DNA of 53,621 nucleotides from Anaerostipes sp. (GTDB lineage: Bacteria > Bacillota > Clostridia > Lachnospirales > Lachnospiraceae), in assembly GCA_028697725.1 (NCBI GenBank), contig JAQVEG010000013.1:1-53621 (forward strand). The letters run 5' to 3'. The translations under genes and the position numbers were made by a program. A model generated the notes under the pieces. The model saw only the letters and a program-made list of their open reading frames with translations, searched no databases and had not been told where the DNA came from. This document shows positions 44,736-53,525 of the stretch, piece after piece; the stretch's first letter is position 1; every line of letters starts with the position of its first letter.

Positions 44736-44777
44736 AGTATTCATAGACGTTTTTTATTGATTCGAAGGAGAAATACT

Positions 44778-45671
44778 ATGAATTTAAATCATTTACAATA
44801 TTTTAGAGTACTTGCAAAAGAAGAACATTTTACAAGGGCAGCAGATATGCTCTCAATTACTCAACCAAGTTTAAGCCACGCCATTTCTAACTTAGAAAAA
44901 GAACTAGGGGTTATGTTGTTTGAAAAGATTGGACGAAATGCGAAAATAACCAAATGCGGAGAGCTTTTTTTGCGTTATGTAGAGCAGTCTTTGGAGATGC
45001 TTGAAGAAGGTGAAAAAGTAATTAGTGAGGTATCAGGCCTTTCTGGGGGATATCTGGATATTGGATATATTTATACCCTTGGAAGTCACTTTATACCAAA
45101 AAACTTAAAGGGATATTTAGATGAAAAAGAAAATAAACATATTCATTTTTCCTTTGGGCAGGGAACGACCACTGATATTTTAGAAGAACTTAAAAAAGGG
45201 AAATATAGAATTGCGTTTACTTCTTATCAAAAAAATGAACCAGATCTTGCATTTTATCCAGTTGCGGAAGAGGAACTGGTTATTATTACACCGAGAAATC
45301 ATGAATTGAGTCATAAAAAAGAGGTAGATTTAGTCAATGTAGTTCAGTATCCTTTTGTTGCTTATAGTAAGAGCAGTGGGCTTCGGCCAATTATAGAAGG
45401 ATTGTTCCGCAAAATCAGAAAACAGCCAGATATAATATATGAAGGAATTGAAGATTCTTCGGTAGCAGGATTGGTAGCATCAGGATTTGGAATTGCTATT
45501 GTCCCTAACTTGCCACTACTTAAAACAATGGAAGTTGATATTTTGAAGATTAGTTCACCAGAGATTGAACGTTACATATATATGGTAACACACAAAAAAA
45601 AGAAATTAACATTAATCGAAGAGGATTTTATTGAGTATATAAAAGAGAATAATCTTATTCAAAATAGATAG
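44778..45671 (+). CDS. LysR-family transcriptional regulator
   Basis: A 297-aa protein with an N-terminal winged HTH (about 1-60, LNHLQYFRVLAKEEHFTRAA) and a periplasmic-binding-like effector domain. The ATG at 44778 has AAGGAG upstream; the TTG at 44757 is not supported. The small CxxC gene and the oxidoreductase on the opposite strand are the likely targets. The effector is unknown. Confidence 0.93.
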   Translation: MNLNHLQYFRVLAKEEHFTRAADMLSITQPSLSHAISNLEKELGVMLFEKIGRNAKITKCGELFLRYVEQSLEMLEEGEKVISEVSGLSGGYLDIGYIYTLGSHFIPKNLKGYLDEKENKHIHFSFGQGTTTDILEELKKGKYRIAFTSYQKNEPDLAFYPVAEEELVIITPRNHELSHKKEVDLVNVVQYPFVAYSKSSGLRPIIEGLFRKIRKQPDIIYEGIEDSSVAGLVASGFGIAIVPNLPLLKTMEVDILKISSPEIERYIYMVTHKKKKLTLIEEDFIEYIKENNLIQNR

Positions 45672-45714
45672 AACAATATGGGGCAAACCATAGAGATTTT
45701 GAATAGAAATTAAA

Positions 45715-45743
45715 TTGCGGATGGCAAATATCTATGATATACT
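45715..45743 (+). promoter_or_regulatory. Promoter of the aroQ-aroK fusion gene
   Basis: TTGCGG (45715-45720), 17 bp, TATACT (45738-45743), 50 bp before the ATG. Confidence 0.6.
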
Positions 45744-45793
45744 TAAACCACTTTAGCGATTTAAATGAATGAAACAAAGGAAGGTATATAAGC

Positions 45794-46570
45794 ATGAGTA
45801 AGTTAGACGAGATTAGAGAACAGTTAGATGCCTGTGACAAGCAGATTGTAACAGTCCTAGAAAAAAGAATGGATATTATCAAAGAGATTATGGAATACAA
45901 AAAGGAGAATGGACTTCCAATTCTTCAACCAGAGCAAGAAAAGCGTCAAAGAAAGATGCTAAAGGTACATGTCTCAGAGAATGAATACAAGGATGAGATT
46001 TTAGATATTTTTAAATATATCGTTGAGAATAGCAAGAAGATTCAGGCAAGAACCTTGTTTGATCATAATATTTTGTTAATTGGATTTATGGGAGTTGGTA
46101 AGAGTACAGTATCCGGTTACCTAAGTAAAATCCTTGCACTTAATGAAGTTGAGATGGATCAGGTAATTGTGGACAAAGAAGGTATGAGTATTAATAAGAT
46201 TTTTGAAGAATATGGTGAAGAATATTTCAGAAACTGTGAAACTAATTTGTTGATTGAATTACAAAAAAAGAAAAATCAGATTATTTCTTGTGGAGGAGGA
46301 GTTGCCATGAGAGATGAGAATGTAAAAGAGATGAAGAAGAACGGACAAGTTGTTTTGTTGACAGGAAAACCTGAAACTATTCTAGAACGTGTCAAAGATA
46401 GTGATGACAGACCACTTCTTCGTGGAAATAAAAACGTAGAGTTTATTGGAGATTTGTTAGATCAAAGACGTCCAAAGTATACAGCAGCTGCTGATATCAC
46501 AGTAAGCACAGATGGAAAATCAGTAGAAGAAATTGCAGAAGAAATCGTATATAAATTATCACATGAATAA
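45794..46570 (+). CDS. Chorismate mutase - shikimate kinase fusion
   Basis: A 258-aa bifunctional protein. Residues about 1-85 form an AroQ-type chorismate mutase (LDEIREQLDACDKQIV, EKRMDI, YKKENGLPI, QEKRQ). Residues about 90-258 form a shikimate kinase with Walker A GFMGVGKST (97-105), the substrate Asp in EMDQVI, FRNCE and CGGGVAM, then RPLLRG and RRPKY. The two steps lie on either side of chorismate in the aromatic pathway. The helical linker is short, so direct domain contact is plausible. Confidence 0.92.
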   Translation: MSKLDEIREQLDACDKQIVTVLEKRMDIIKEIMEYKKENGLPILQPEQEKRQRKMLKVHVSENEYKDEILDIFKYIVENSKKIQARTLFDHNILLIGFMGVGKSTVSGYLSKILALNEVEMDQVIVDKEGMSINKIFEEYGEEYFRNCETNLLIELQKKKNQIISCGGGVAMRDENVKEMKKNGQVVLLTGKPETILERVKDSDDRPLLRGNKNVEFIGDLLDQRRPKYTAAADITVSTDGKSVEEIAEEIVYKLSHE

Positions 46571-46590
46571 ATCATAATAGGAGGGATTTT

Positions 46591-47775
46591 ATGCATTCAT
46601 TTACACAGCACACACCAACAGAGATTGTGTTTGGAAAGAACACAGAGAGTAAAGTTGGAGAATTGGTAAAAAAGTATGGTGGAACAAGAGTATTCGTAGT
46701 CTATGGTGGGGGAAGCGTTGAAAGAAGTGGTCTCCTTGAGCGTGTGGTTCAGAATCTAAAGAAAGAAGGACTTCAAGTAGAAACCAAAGGGGGAGTAAAA
46801 CCCAATCCAAGACTTGACTTTGCAAGAGAGGCAGTAAAAGAGGCCATTGAATTTAATGCTGATTTTACATTAGCTGTTGGAGGAGGAAGTGTCATTGATA
46901 CTGCGAAGGCTGTGTCCCATGGAATTGCGAATCCCAATATAGATATCTGGGAATTTTGGTCAAAAACAACACCACTTACAAAGACATCACCAGTAGGAGT
47001 TATTCTTACTTTGGCGGCTGCTGGAAGTGAGACAAGTGATTCTGCGGTATTGACAAATACAGAGATTCAAATAAAACGTGGATTGGGAACTGATTTTAAC
47101 CGTCCAGAATTTGCAATTATGAATCCTGAATTAACTTATACTTTGCCAAAGTACCAAGTTGGATGTGGAATCGTTGATATTATGATGCATACATTGGATC
47201 GATATTTTACACTTACAGAAGGAAATCTCCTAACAGATGAGATTGCAGAAGGGTTACTTCGAACAGTCATCAAATGTGGAAAAACTGCAATTAAAGATTC
47301 TCATGATTATGATGCAATGAGTGAGATTATGTGGGCAGGAAGCCTTTCTCACAATGGACTTACTGGATTGGGAGCAGAGAAGGATTTTGCACCTCATCAA
47401 TTAGGTCATGAATTAAGTGCTAAGTTTGATATTGCTCATGGAGCAAGCTTATCGGCTGTATGGGGAGCATGGGCAACTTACTGTTACCCAGTAAAAGTTA
47501 AGCGATTTGTACAATTTGCTGATAAAGTCTGGGGCATCACAGGAGATGATGAAGAAGCAGTTGCAAAAGAGGCAATTGCAAAGACTGTTGCCTACTTTAA
47601 ATCTTTGGATATGCCAACTTGTTTTTCAGAAGCAGGGGAAGTTGGACTAAAAAATGATGATGAACTAAAGCAGATGGCAGATGGATGTTCTTATGGGGGA
47701 ACAAGAAGCATTGGTTCATTTAAGCCATGCGATAAGGAAGATATTTACCAGATTTATAAACTGGCAAACAAATAA
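46591..47775 (+). CDS. Iron-containing alcohol dehydrogenase (BdhA/YqhD-like)
   Basis: A 394-aa group III dehydrogenase. NAD(P)-binding GGGSVIDTAKAVSHG is at about 98-112; metal ligands lie in GIVDIMMHTLDRY, the HQLGHELSAKFDIAHGASL stretch. Its pattern matches NADPH-dependent butanol/aldehyde reductases. The substrate cannot be told; a role in disposing of excess reducing power is plausible. It starts 20 bp after the aroQK gene. Confidence 0.93.
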   Translation: MHSFTQHTPTEIVFGKNTESKVGELVKKYGGTRVFVVYGGGSVERSGLLERVVQNLKKEGLQVETKGGVKPNPRLDFAREAVKEAIEFNADFTLAVGGGSVIDTAKAVSHGIANPNIDIWEFWSKTTPLTKTSPVGVILTLAAAGSETSDSAVLTNTEIQIKRGLGTDFNRPEFAIMNPELTYTLPKYQVGCGIVDIMMHTLDRYFTLTEGNLLTDEIAEGLLRTVIKCGKTAIKDSHDYDAMSEIMWAGSLSHNGLTGLGAEKDFAPHQLGHELSAKFDIAHGASLSAVWGAWATYCYPVKVKRFVQFADKVWGITGDDEEAVAKEAIAKTVAYFKSLDMPTCFSEAGEVGLKNDDELKQMADGCSYGGTRSIGSFKPCDKEDIYQIYKLANK

Positions 47776-47838
47776 AGGTTGCCAAGTTTATACATTTATT
47801 ATAAAATGAACTGAGATAATATTTAAGGAGGAAAGATT

Positions 47839-48396
47839 ATGGTATCCGCAGGAGATTTTAAGAATGGGTTAACCATTGAGTTTGAAGGTAATATTTATCA
47901 AATTATTGACTTTCAACATGTAAAACCAGGAAAAGGTGCAGCCTTTGTACGTACAAAGTTAAGGAATATTAAGAGTGGTGGAGTTATTGAAAAGACATTT
48001 AGACCATCTGAGAAGTGTCCAAAAGCACATATCGATCGTAAAGAGATGCAATACCTTTACAAGGATGGAGATTTATATAACTTTATGGATATGGAAACAT
48101 ATGACCAAATCGCAATTGATGCTGAGACGGTAGGAGAAACATTAAAGTTTGTAAAAGAGAATGAGAACGTTACAATCGTATCTCATCAAGGGAATGTATT
48201 TGCAATTGAACCACCAATTTCAGTAGAATTAGTTGTTACTGAATGCGAACCAGGTGAAAAAGGAAATACTGCTCAAGGTGCTACAAAGCCATGTGTCGTT
48301 GAAACTGGTGCTACAGTATACGTTCCATTGTTTGTAAACCAAGGTGATGTTCTTAAAATCGATACAAGAACAGGTGAGTATTCATCACGTGTATAA
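47839..48396 (+). CDS. efp: Translation elongation factor P
   Basis: A 185-aa three-domain factor that relieves ribosome stalling on proline runs. The loop [17 protein letters not shown] holds the modifiable Lys; no modification enzyme is in the window. The C-terminal signature region [18 protein letters not shown] and VDTRTGEY-type end (here [12 protein letters not shown]) is normal. AGGAGG ribosome site. Confidence 0.97.
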   Translation: MVSAGDFKNGLTIEFEGNIYQIIDFQHVKPGKGAAFVRTKLRNIKSGGVIEKTFRPSEKCPKAHIDRKEMQYLYKDGDLYNFMDMETYDQIAIDAETVGETLKFVKENENVTIVSHQGNVFAIEPPISVELVVTECEPGEKGNTAQGATKPCVVETGATVYVPLFVNQGDVLKIDTRTGEYSSRV

Positions 48397-48419
48397 TTAC
48401 TTGAATTAAAATTATGATT

Positions 48420-48449
48420 AAGTGCTCAGCATTCGTTGAGCGCTTTTCT
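48420..48449 (+). terminator. Terminator of efp
   Basis: A 9-bp stem (48420-48428 with 48437-48445, one G-T pair) and a short T tract. Confidence 0.75.
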
Positions 48450-48487
48450 ATTTTTAATAGAAAAGAAGCAAGATACTGGAGGTAGAA

Positions 48488-49045
48488 ATGGATTTAGTTA
48501 TTGGAATTTCTGGGGCGAGTGGAGTTATTTATGGGGTTCGTCTATTAGAGGTTTTGAAACAGTTTGAAGATGTAAAAACCCATGTTATATTAAGTGAGTA
48601 TGCATATAAAAATCTTGCGATTGAGACAGATTATACCGTTGAACAAGTAGAGGCTTTGGCAGATGTATGGTACGATAATCATGATTTGGCAGCGTCTGTT
48701 TCAAGTGGTTCATTTCCAATAGATGGGGTTATTATTCTTCCATGTAGTATGAAAACACTTTCTAGTGTGGCAAATGGATATAGTGATTGTCTTATGGTTA
48801 GAGTATGTGATGTGGCATTGAAAGAGCAAAGGAAGTTAGTGATGTGTCCAAGGGAGACACCACTAAGTGCAATACATCTTGAGAATATGTTAAAGCTTTC
48901 AAGGCTGGGAGTATCCATGATTCCACCAATGCCTGCATTTTATAATCATCCAAAAGATTTAGATGATATGATTCATCATCATATTATGAAGGTGTTAGAT
49001 CAATTGGGATTGTCCTATGAAGGTGGAAAACGATGGAAAAAGTAA
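48488..49045 (+). CDS. ubiX: UbiX-type flavin prenyltransferase
   Basis: A 185-aa enzyme that joins dimethylallyl phosphate to FMN, making the prenylated FMN needed by UbiD decarboxylases. GISGASGVIYGVRLL opens it, PCSMKTLSSVANGY and CPRETPLSAIHLENMLKLS follow. It is LpdB in the Lactobacillus plantarum gallate system. First of a coupled three-gene set; ends inside the next gene. Confidence 0.95.
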   Translation: MDLVIGISGASGVIYGVRLLEVLKQFEDVKTHVILSEYAYKNLAIETDYTVEQVEALADVWYDNHDLAASVSSGSFPIDGVIILPCSMKTLSSVANGYSDCLMVRVCDVALKEQRKLVMCPRETPLSAIHLENMLKLSRLGVSMIPPMPAFYNHPKDLDDMIHHHIMKVLDQLGLSYEGGKRWKK

Positions 49046-49392
49046 GTATAGTGAAAGAGGAAAAACAAAATATTCAGATTGAGTTTTCCCTGTTTTCTAT
49101 TGGGGATGATTTTTTAGTTGCAGTAGAAGGGGGAGACGTTCCTCATATTGGAGCTGTTACACTGGGAAATCAAAAAGAGGAGATAACAAGCAAGCTAAAA
49201 GGGCACAAGGAACATATAATTACACAGGATATATTTCATATTTTAAAAGAAGGTGTACGTGGAAATATTCTTGTGGCTGGAGGGATTCATATTGATTATA
49301 TTTCAATAGAAGAGATACAATTAGTACAAGAAATGTGTCAAGATGGGGCAAGTAAGGTAAATAAAATATTAAAGGAGATTACAAATGATTGA
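49033..49392 (+). CDS. lpdD: LpdD-like prenylated-flavin chaperone
   Basis: A 119-aa single-domain protein resembling the small LpdD subunit of bacterial gallate/phenolic-acid decarboxylases (prenylated flavin chaperone-like family). Its core is beta-rich: FLVAVEGGDVPHIGAVTL near the centre and NILVAGGIHIDYIS toward the end. It overlaps ubiX by 13 bp and ubiD by 8 bp, a strong sign of stoichiometric expression. The assignment rests on size, pattern and context; a database search would confirm it. Confidence 0.8.
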   Translation: MEKVSIVKEEKQNIQIEFSLFSIGDDFLVAVEGGDVPHIGAVTLGNQKEEITSKLKGHKEHIITQDIFHILKEGVRGNILVAGGIHIDYISIEEIQLVQEMCQDGASKVNKILKEITND

Positions 49393-50857
49393 TGATTTAA
49401 GAAGTGCAATTGAAGAATTGAAAAAGCATGAAAAACAGATTGCATATACAAATACACCGGTGGATTCTCATGCGGAAATTTCGGGATTGTATCGTTATAT
49501 TGGAGCCGGTGGAACTGTGATGCGTCCAACAAAAGAAGGACCAGCTTTGATTTGCAACAATGTAAAAGGATTTGAAGATAAAAGTGTATTAATTGGATTG
49601 CTATCTTCTCGTAAAAGAGTTGGATATTTATTAGACTGTAAGCCAGAAGAATTAGGATTTAAGTTGAAGGATGCGGCGCTGAATCCCATTATGCCAACAG
49701 TGATTCCACAAAGCGATGCTAAGTGTCAAGAGGAAGTGTATTATGCCAATGAAGAAGGATTTGATATTCGGAAAATTCTTCCGGCACCCCAGAATACAGA
49801 AGAAGATGCAGGACCATATATAACAATGGGGATGTGTTATGCTTCAGATCCAGATACAAAAGAGGGAGATGTTACCATCCATCGTTTGTGTCTACAGTCA
49901 AAGGATGAAATGACAATGTTTTTTACCCCTGGAGTTCGTCACTTAGATGCTTTTCGTAAAAAAGCAGAAGAAACAGGAAAGAATCTTCCGATTAGTATTA
50001 GTATTGGAGTAGATCCTGCCATTGAGATTGCGTCATGTTTTGAACCACCTACAACACCTCTTGGATTTAATGAATTGTCCATTGCAGGGGGACTTAGGAA
50101 AACACCAGTGGAATTGGTGAAATGCAAATCTGTTGAGGAATATTCTATTGCAAATGCTGAATTTGTGGTAGAGGGTGAGTTGGTTGCAGGAAAGAGAATC
50201 CAAGAAGATATAAATACAAAGACAGGAAAGGCTATGCCAGAGTTTCCTGGTTATACAGGTGGATCTGCAGGAGAACTTCCAGTAATTAAGGTAAAAGCAG
50301 TGACTCATCGAAAGAAACCTATTATTCAAACATGTATTGGACCAAGTGAAGAACATGTAAGTATGGCAGGGATTCCAACAGAAGCAAGCATTCTTATGAT
50401 GACAGAAAAAGCTATGCCAGGACGAGTTAAGAATGTATATGCACATTCTTCTGGTGGTGGAAAATACATGGCAGTGTTACAAATAAATAAAAGTATGCCA
50501 AGTGATGAAGGGAGACAAAGACAAGCTGCATTAATTGCATTTTCGGCGTTTTCGGAATTAAAACATGTTATCTTAGTTGATGATGATGTAGATATTTTTG
50601 ATACCAATGATGTACTTTGGGCGATGAATACTAGATTTCAAGGAGATCAGGATGTGATTACAATTCCAGGTGTTCGATGTCATCCACTAGATCCAAGTCA
50701 AGGACCAGAATACAATTCAGCGTTGACAGATCGGGGAATGACATGTAAAACAATTTTTGATTGTACTGTTCCATATCATTTAAAGGATAGGTTCCAAAGA
50801 TCTAAATTCAAGGAACTAAATCCTGATAACTACAAAATTGAATACTTTAAAAGTTAG
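49385..50857 (+). CDS. lpdC: UbiD-family decarboxylase, likely gallate/phenolic-acid type
   Basis: A 490-aa prenyl-FMN-dependent decarboxylase, the length of L. plantarum gallate decarboxylase LpdC. Shared family blocks include YRYIGAGGTVMRPT, DEGFDIRKI (here EEGFDIRKILPAP), IGVDPAIEIA, RIQEDINTKTGKAMPEFPGY, HVSMAGIPTEASIL and ILVDDDVDIFDTND. The Glu-Arg-Glu catalytic residues lie in the central part of the family fold. Probably removes CO2 from a hydroxybenzoate; gallate and protocatechuate are candidates. Confidence 0.88.
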   Translation: MIDDLRSAIEELKKHEKQIAYTNTPVDSHAEISGLYRYIGAGGTVMRPTKEGPALICNNVKGFEDKSVLIGLLSSRKRVGYLLDCKPEELGFKLKDAALNPIMPTVIPQSDAKCQEEVYYANEEGFDIRKILPAPQNTEEDAGPYITMGMCYASDPDTKEGDVTIHRLCLQSKDEMTMFFTPGVRHLDAFRKKAEETGKNLPISISIGVDPAIEIASCFEPPTTPLGFNELSIAGGLRKTPVELVKCKSVEEYSIANAEFVVEGELVAGKRIQEDINTKTGKAMPEFPGYTGGSAGELPVIKVKAVTHRKKPIIQTCIGPSEEHVSMAGIPTEASILMMTEKAMPGRVKNVYAHSSGGGKYMAVLQINKSMPSDEGRQRQAALIAFSAFSELKHVILVDDDVDIFDTNDVLWAMNTRFQGDQDVITIPGVRCHPLDPSQGPEYNSALTDRGMTCKTIFDCTVPYHLKDRFQRSKFKELNPDNYKIEYFKS

Positions 50858-50869
50858 ACAGGAGATATT

Positions 50870-51739
50870 ATGACTCAAAAACAAAAAGGCGTTTTCTTTA
50901 TTATTGTTTCAGCATTTTGTTTCGCATGGATGAATGCCTTTGTAAAACTATCAGGAGATTTACCATCGATTGAGAAGAGTTTCTTTCGTAATTTAGTAGC
51001 ACTTATTTTTGCATTTATATTAATATGCAAAAGTGGGGATGGATTTCATTTTAAGAAAGAAAATCTTTCATGGTTTATTCTTCGTTCAGCAGCAGGAACA
51101 CTAGGGATTTTTTGCAATTTTTATGCGGTGGATCACTTAGTATTATCGGACGCATCAACATTAAATAAATTATCACCATTCTTTGTTATTGTATTTTCAT
51201 TTTTATTATTAAAGGAACGAATTAAAATTCCTCAGGCAGTGTGTTTGATTGCAGCTTTTATTGGAAGTATGTTTATTGTAAAACCTAGCTTTGCAAATGC
51301 ATCTTTTATGCCAGCTTTGATTGGATTTATGGGTGGATTATTTGCAGGGGCCGCATATACTTGTGTTCGTAAATTAGGCCTTAATGGTGAGAAAGGCACT
51401 TTTATTGTGTTTTTCTTTTCTACATTTTCATGTATTAGCTGTATTCCATTTATAATAGCAGACTTTCATCCTATTTCCTTGTCACAGTTAGGTTTTCTTA
51501 TTATGGCTGGACTTGCAGCTTCAGGAGGACAGTTTGCAATTACGAAGGCATATACCTGTGCACCAGGAAGAGAAGTGTCTATTTATGATTATACGCAGAT
51601 TATATTTACAACTGTGATTGGATTCTTTTTGTTTGGGCAAGTGCCAGATGGATTGAGTTTTGTGGGATATATTGTTATTGTAGTGGCAGCAGTTTCTATG
51701 TTCTTGTACAACAATGGACAAGGAGAAAAAACTGATTAA
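50870..51739 (+). CDS. DMT-family (EamA) exporter
   Basis: A 289-aa membrane protein with ten hydrophobic segments and two EamA repeats. The N-terminal half shows AFCFAWMNAFVKLSG and DHLVLSDASTLNKLSPFFV, the second GGQFAITKAYTCAPG. It lies 12 bp after the decarboxylase gene and may export the phenolic product or import the acid; this is inference from position. Confidence 0.9.
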   Translation: MTQKQKGVFFIIVSAFCFAWMNAFVKLSGDLPSIEKSFFRNLVALIFAFILICKSGDGFHFKKENLSWFILRSAAGTLGIFCNFYAVDHLVLSDASTLNKLSPFFVIVFSFLLLKERIKIPQAVCLIAAFIGSMFIVKPSFANASFMPALIGFMGGLFAGAAYTCVRKLGLNGEKGTFIVFFFSTFSCISCIPFIIADFHPISLSQLGFLIMAGLAASGGQFAITKAYTCAPGREVSIYDYTQIIFTTVIGFFLFGQVPDGLSFVGYIVIVVAAVSMFLYNNGQGEKTD

Positions 51740-51758
51740 TTAAGAGAGGTGGAATTGT

Positions 51759-52835
51759 ATGAAATCTCAAATAAAGATACTAATAAAAGCTATGCTTGGA
51801 TTGTTTATTTCCGTTGTTTTGGTTGGAATTTATTTGATTTTCAGCCTTACAATCACAGAGTACAAACCAGAAGAAAAAGAAAAGATAGAGATTAAAAATA
51901 TATCTGGCAAATCCATAGAAAAGGGACAGAAAATCTCTCTTCTTACGTGGAATGTTGGATATGGAGCATTGGGAGATTATGCGGATTTTTTTATGGATGG
52001 TGGAACAAAGGTCACTACTTCAACAGAAGCTCAAGTAAATCAAAATATAAAGAAAATTGCGTCTGATATTGGAAAAATGAATCCTGATATTATATTTTTG
52101 CAAGAAGTTGATGTAAAATCAAAACGATCCTACGGCATAGATGAAAGAGCTTATTTAAGTAGTAGATTGCCTGAGATGGAACATACATTTGCCTATAATT
52201 TTAAAACCATGTATGTTCCATATCCAGTACCAGCCATTGGAGAAGTTGGTAGTGGAATTCTGACCTTTAGCAAGTACCATACAATAGCATCAACAAGAGT
52301 GAAACTGCCATGTCCATTTACCTATCCCACAAGAATTGCGAATTTAAAACGATGTCTTATGGTAAATCGAATGAAAATAAAAGGAAGCAATAAGGAACTT
52401 GTGCTAGTTAATTTGCATTTGGAAGCTTATGATTCTGGGGAAGGAAAAGCAGTGCAGACAAAAATGCTAAAAGAGATTTTAGAAAAAGAGGAGTCCGCAG
52501 GAAACTATGTGATTGCAGGTGGTGATTTTAATCAAACATTTTCCAATGTGGATCATAGTGTTTATCCAGTGATTTCAAAGGATATGTGGAAAGCGGGTAA
52601 AATTGAGATAGCAGATTTTAGTGATGCTTTGAGTTTTTATATGGACACCAAAGTGCCTTCCTGTCGTTCCCTTGATCGACCTCTTCAGAAAAATGAGACA
52701 AGTAAGTTCCAATATTATATGATAGATGGATTTATAGTGTCTTCAAATTTAAAGATGAATAAAGTAGAAACAAAGGACTTTCAATTTAAGAATACGGACC
52801 ACAATCCGGTTTATATGGAAGTAACATTACATTGA
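51759..52835 (+). CDS. Membrane-anchored endonuclease/exonuclease/phosphatase-fold protein
   Basis: A 358-aa protein with an N-terminal membrane segment (about 9-29) and an extracellular EEP domain. Metal and catalytic motifs: LTWNVGYG, PDIIFLQEVD, VNLHLEAYDSGEG, GGDFNQTFS and the final TDHNPVYMEV. EEP enzymes cut phosphodiesters in DNA, sphingomyelin or phosphoinositides; the exported location fits DNA or lipid use. It starts 20 bp after the EamA gene. Confidence 0.9.
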   Translation: MKSQIKILIKAMLGLFISVVLVGIYLIFSLTITEYKPEEKEKIEIKNISGKSIEKGQKISLLTWNVGYGALGDYADFFMDGGTKVTTSTEAQVNQNIKKIASDIGKMNPDIIFLQEVDVKSKRSYGIDERAYLSSRLPEMEHTFAYNFKTMYVPYPVPAIGEVGSGILTFSKYHTIASTRVKLPCPFTYPTRIANLKRCLMVNRMKIKGSNKELVLVNLHLEAYDSGEGKAVQTKMLKEILEKEESAGNYVIAGGDFNQTFSNVDHSVYPVISKDMWKAGKIEIADFSDALSFYMDTKVPSCRSLDRPLQKNETSKFQYYMIDGFIVSSNLKMNKVETKDFQFKNTDHNPVYMEVTLH

Positions 52836-52852
52836 GAAAATAAATGCAAATA

Positions 52853-52881
52853 TTGACAAATATAAAGAAAGATGGGATAAT
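52853..52881 (+). promoter_or_regulatory. Strong promoter in the intergenic region
   Basis: TTGACA (52853-52858), 17 bp, GATAAT (52876-52881). It would read toward the C_GCAxxG gene through a T-rich hairpin. Confidence 0.6.
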
Positions 52882-52928
52882 AAGGATATCTAGTAAGATA
52901 CAATTCTATGATCTCATCTTTTTTTCAT
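52868..52928 (+). terminator. Possible terminator of the EEP gene
   Basis: AAAGATGGGAT (52868-52878) can pair with ATCTCATCTTT (one G-T pair), followed by T-rich sequence to 52925. The loop is long, about 30 nt, so efficiency is uncertain, and the left arm overlaps the promoter. Confidence 0.45.
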
Positions 52929-53103
52929 ATCTAAGTATCTAAAATTCTAAGAAAATTTCTTCCTTCAGAATATCAGTCAGTGATATAGTTAGGAGGAAAT
53001 TTTTTCGTGTAAATGAGCTACATTATAATGTTAATAAATAATAGTTTATACTAAAAAGTCTGTGAATGCAGTTACATTACCACGGGAAGAAAAAGGAGAA
53101 TAT
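52929..53103 (+). other. Untranslated leader with dyad and an orphan Shine-Dalgarno
   Basis: This gap before the C_GCAxxG gene holds a perfect dyad ATATCA-GTCAG-TGATAT (52970-52986) and an AGGAGG (52991-52996) with no gene at normal spacing; only a GTG-stop and a 13-codon ATG frame (53013-53054) follow. A TATAAT lies at 53024-53029. It may be a decayed leader or a regulated 5' region. Confidence 0.4.
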
Positions 53104-53442
53104 ATGACACATTTAGAAGAAGTAAAAGAAATAAGAAGTGAAAAAGATGGAGTTCATTATAATTGTGCCCAAGCGATTTTAATGACATATGCTGATGAGC
53201 TTGGAATGACAAAAGAAAAAGCAAAAGATCTTGGAAATTTTTTTGGGAGAGGAATGCTTCATGGGTCTTCTTGTGGAGCTTTAAGTGCGGCCTTTATGAT
53301 TCTTGGAATACAGGGATATGACAAACCAGAAGCAGCAAAGATTCTTACGGAATTTAAAAAGAAGCATAGTTCCACCGAATGTATTGACTTGATTCAAGAA
53401 GCTAAAAGACTTGGAATTGTAAAACGAGAACATTGTGATTAG
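53104..53442 (+). CDS. C_GCAxxG_C_C family redox protein
   Basis: A 112-aa protein with the cysteine pattern of this family: NCAQAI, the GSSCGALSAA loop, TECIDLI and a final HCD. It is a small Cys-rich, probably metal- or electron-binding protein, often beside oxidoreductases in anaerobes; the function is not established. The ATG at 53104 follows AAGGAG (53093-53098); the longer frame from 53062 has no support. Confidence 0.88.
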   Translation: MTHLEEVKEIRSEKDGVHYNCAQAILMTYADELGMTKEKAKDLGNFFGRGMLHGSSCGALSAAFMILGIQGYDKPEAAKILTEFKKKHSSTECIDLIQEAKRLGIVKREHCD

Positions 53443-53495
53443 TTGATTTTTGAGATGACAGAGGTAGTTGAGCAGATGTTAAAAAAACAAAAAGA

Positions 53496-53525
53496 AGAAA
53501 ACACGCATAATCATACGTGTTTTCT
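53496..53525. terminator. Bidirectional terminator
   Basis: A 10-bp stem (53496-53505 with 53516-53525) with an A-rich left flank separates the C_GCAxxG gene and the edge fragment on the minus strand. Confidence 0.75.
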
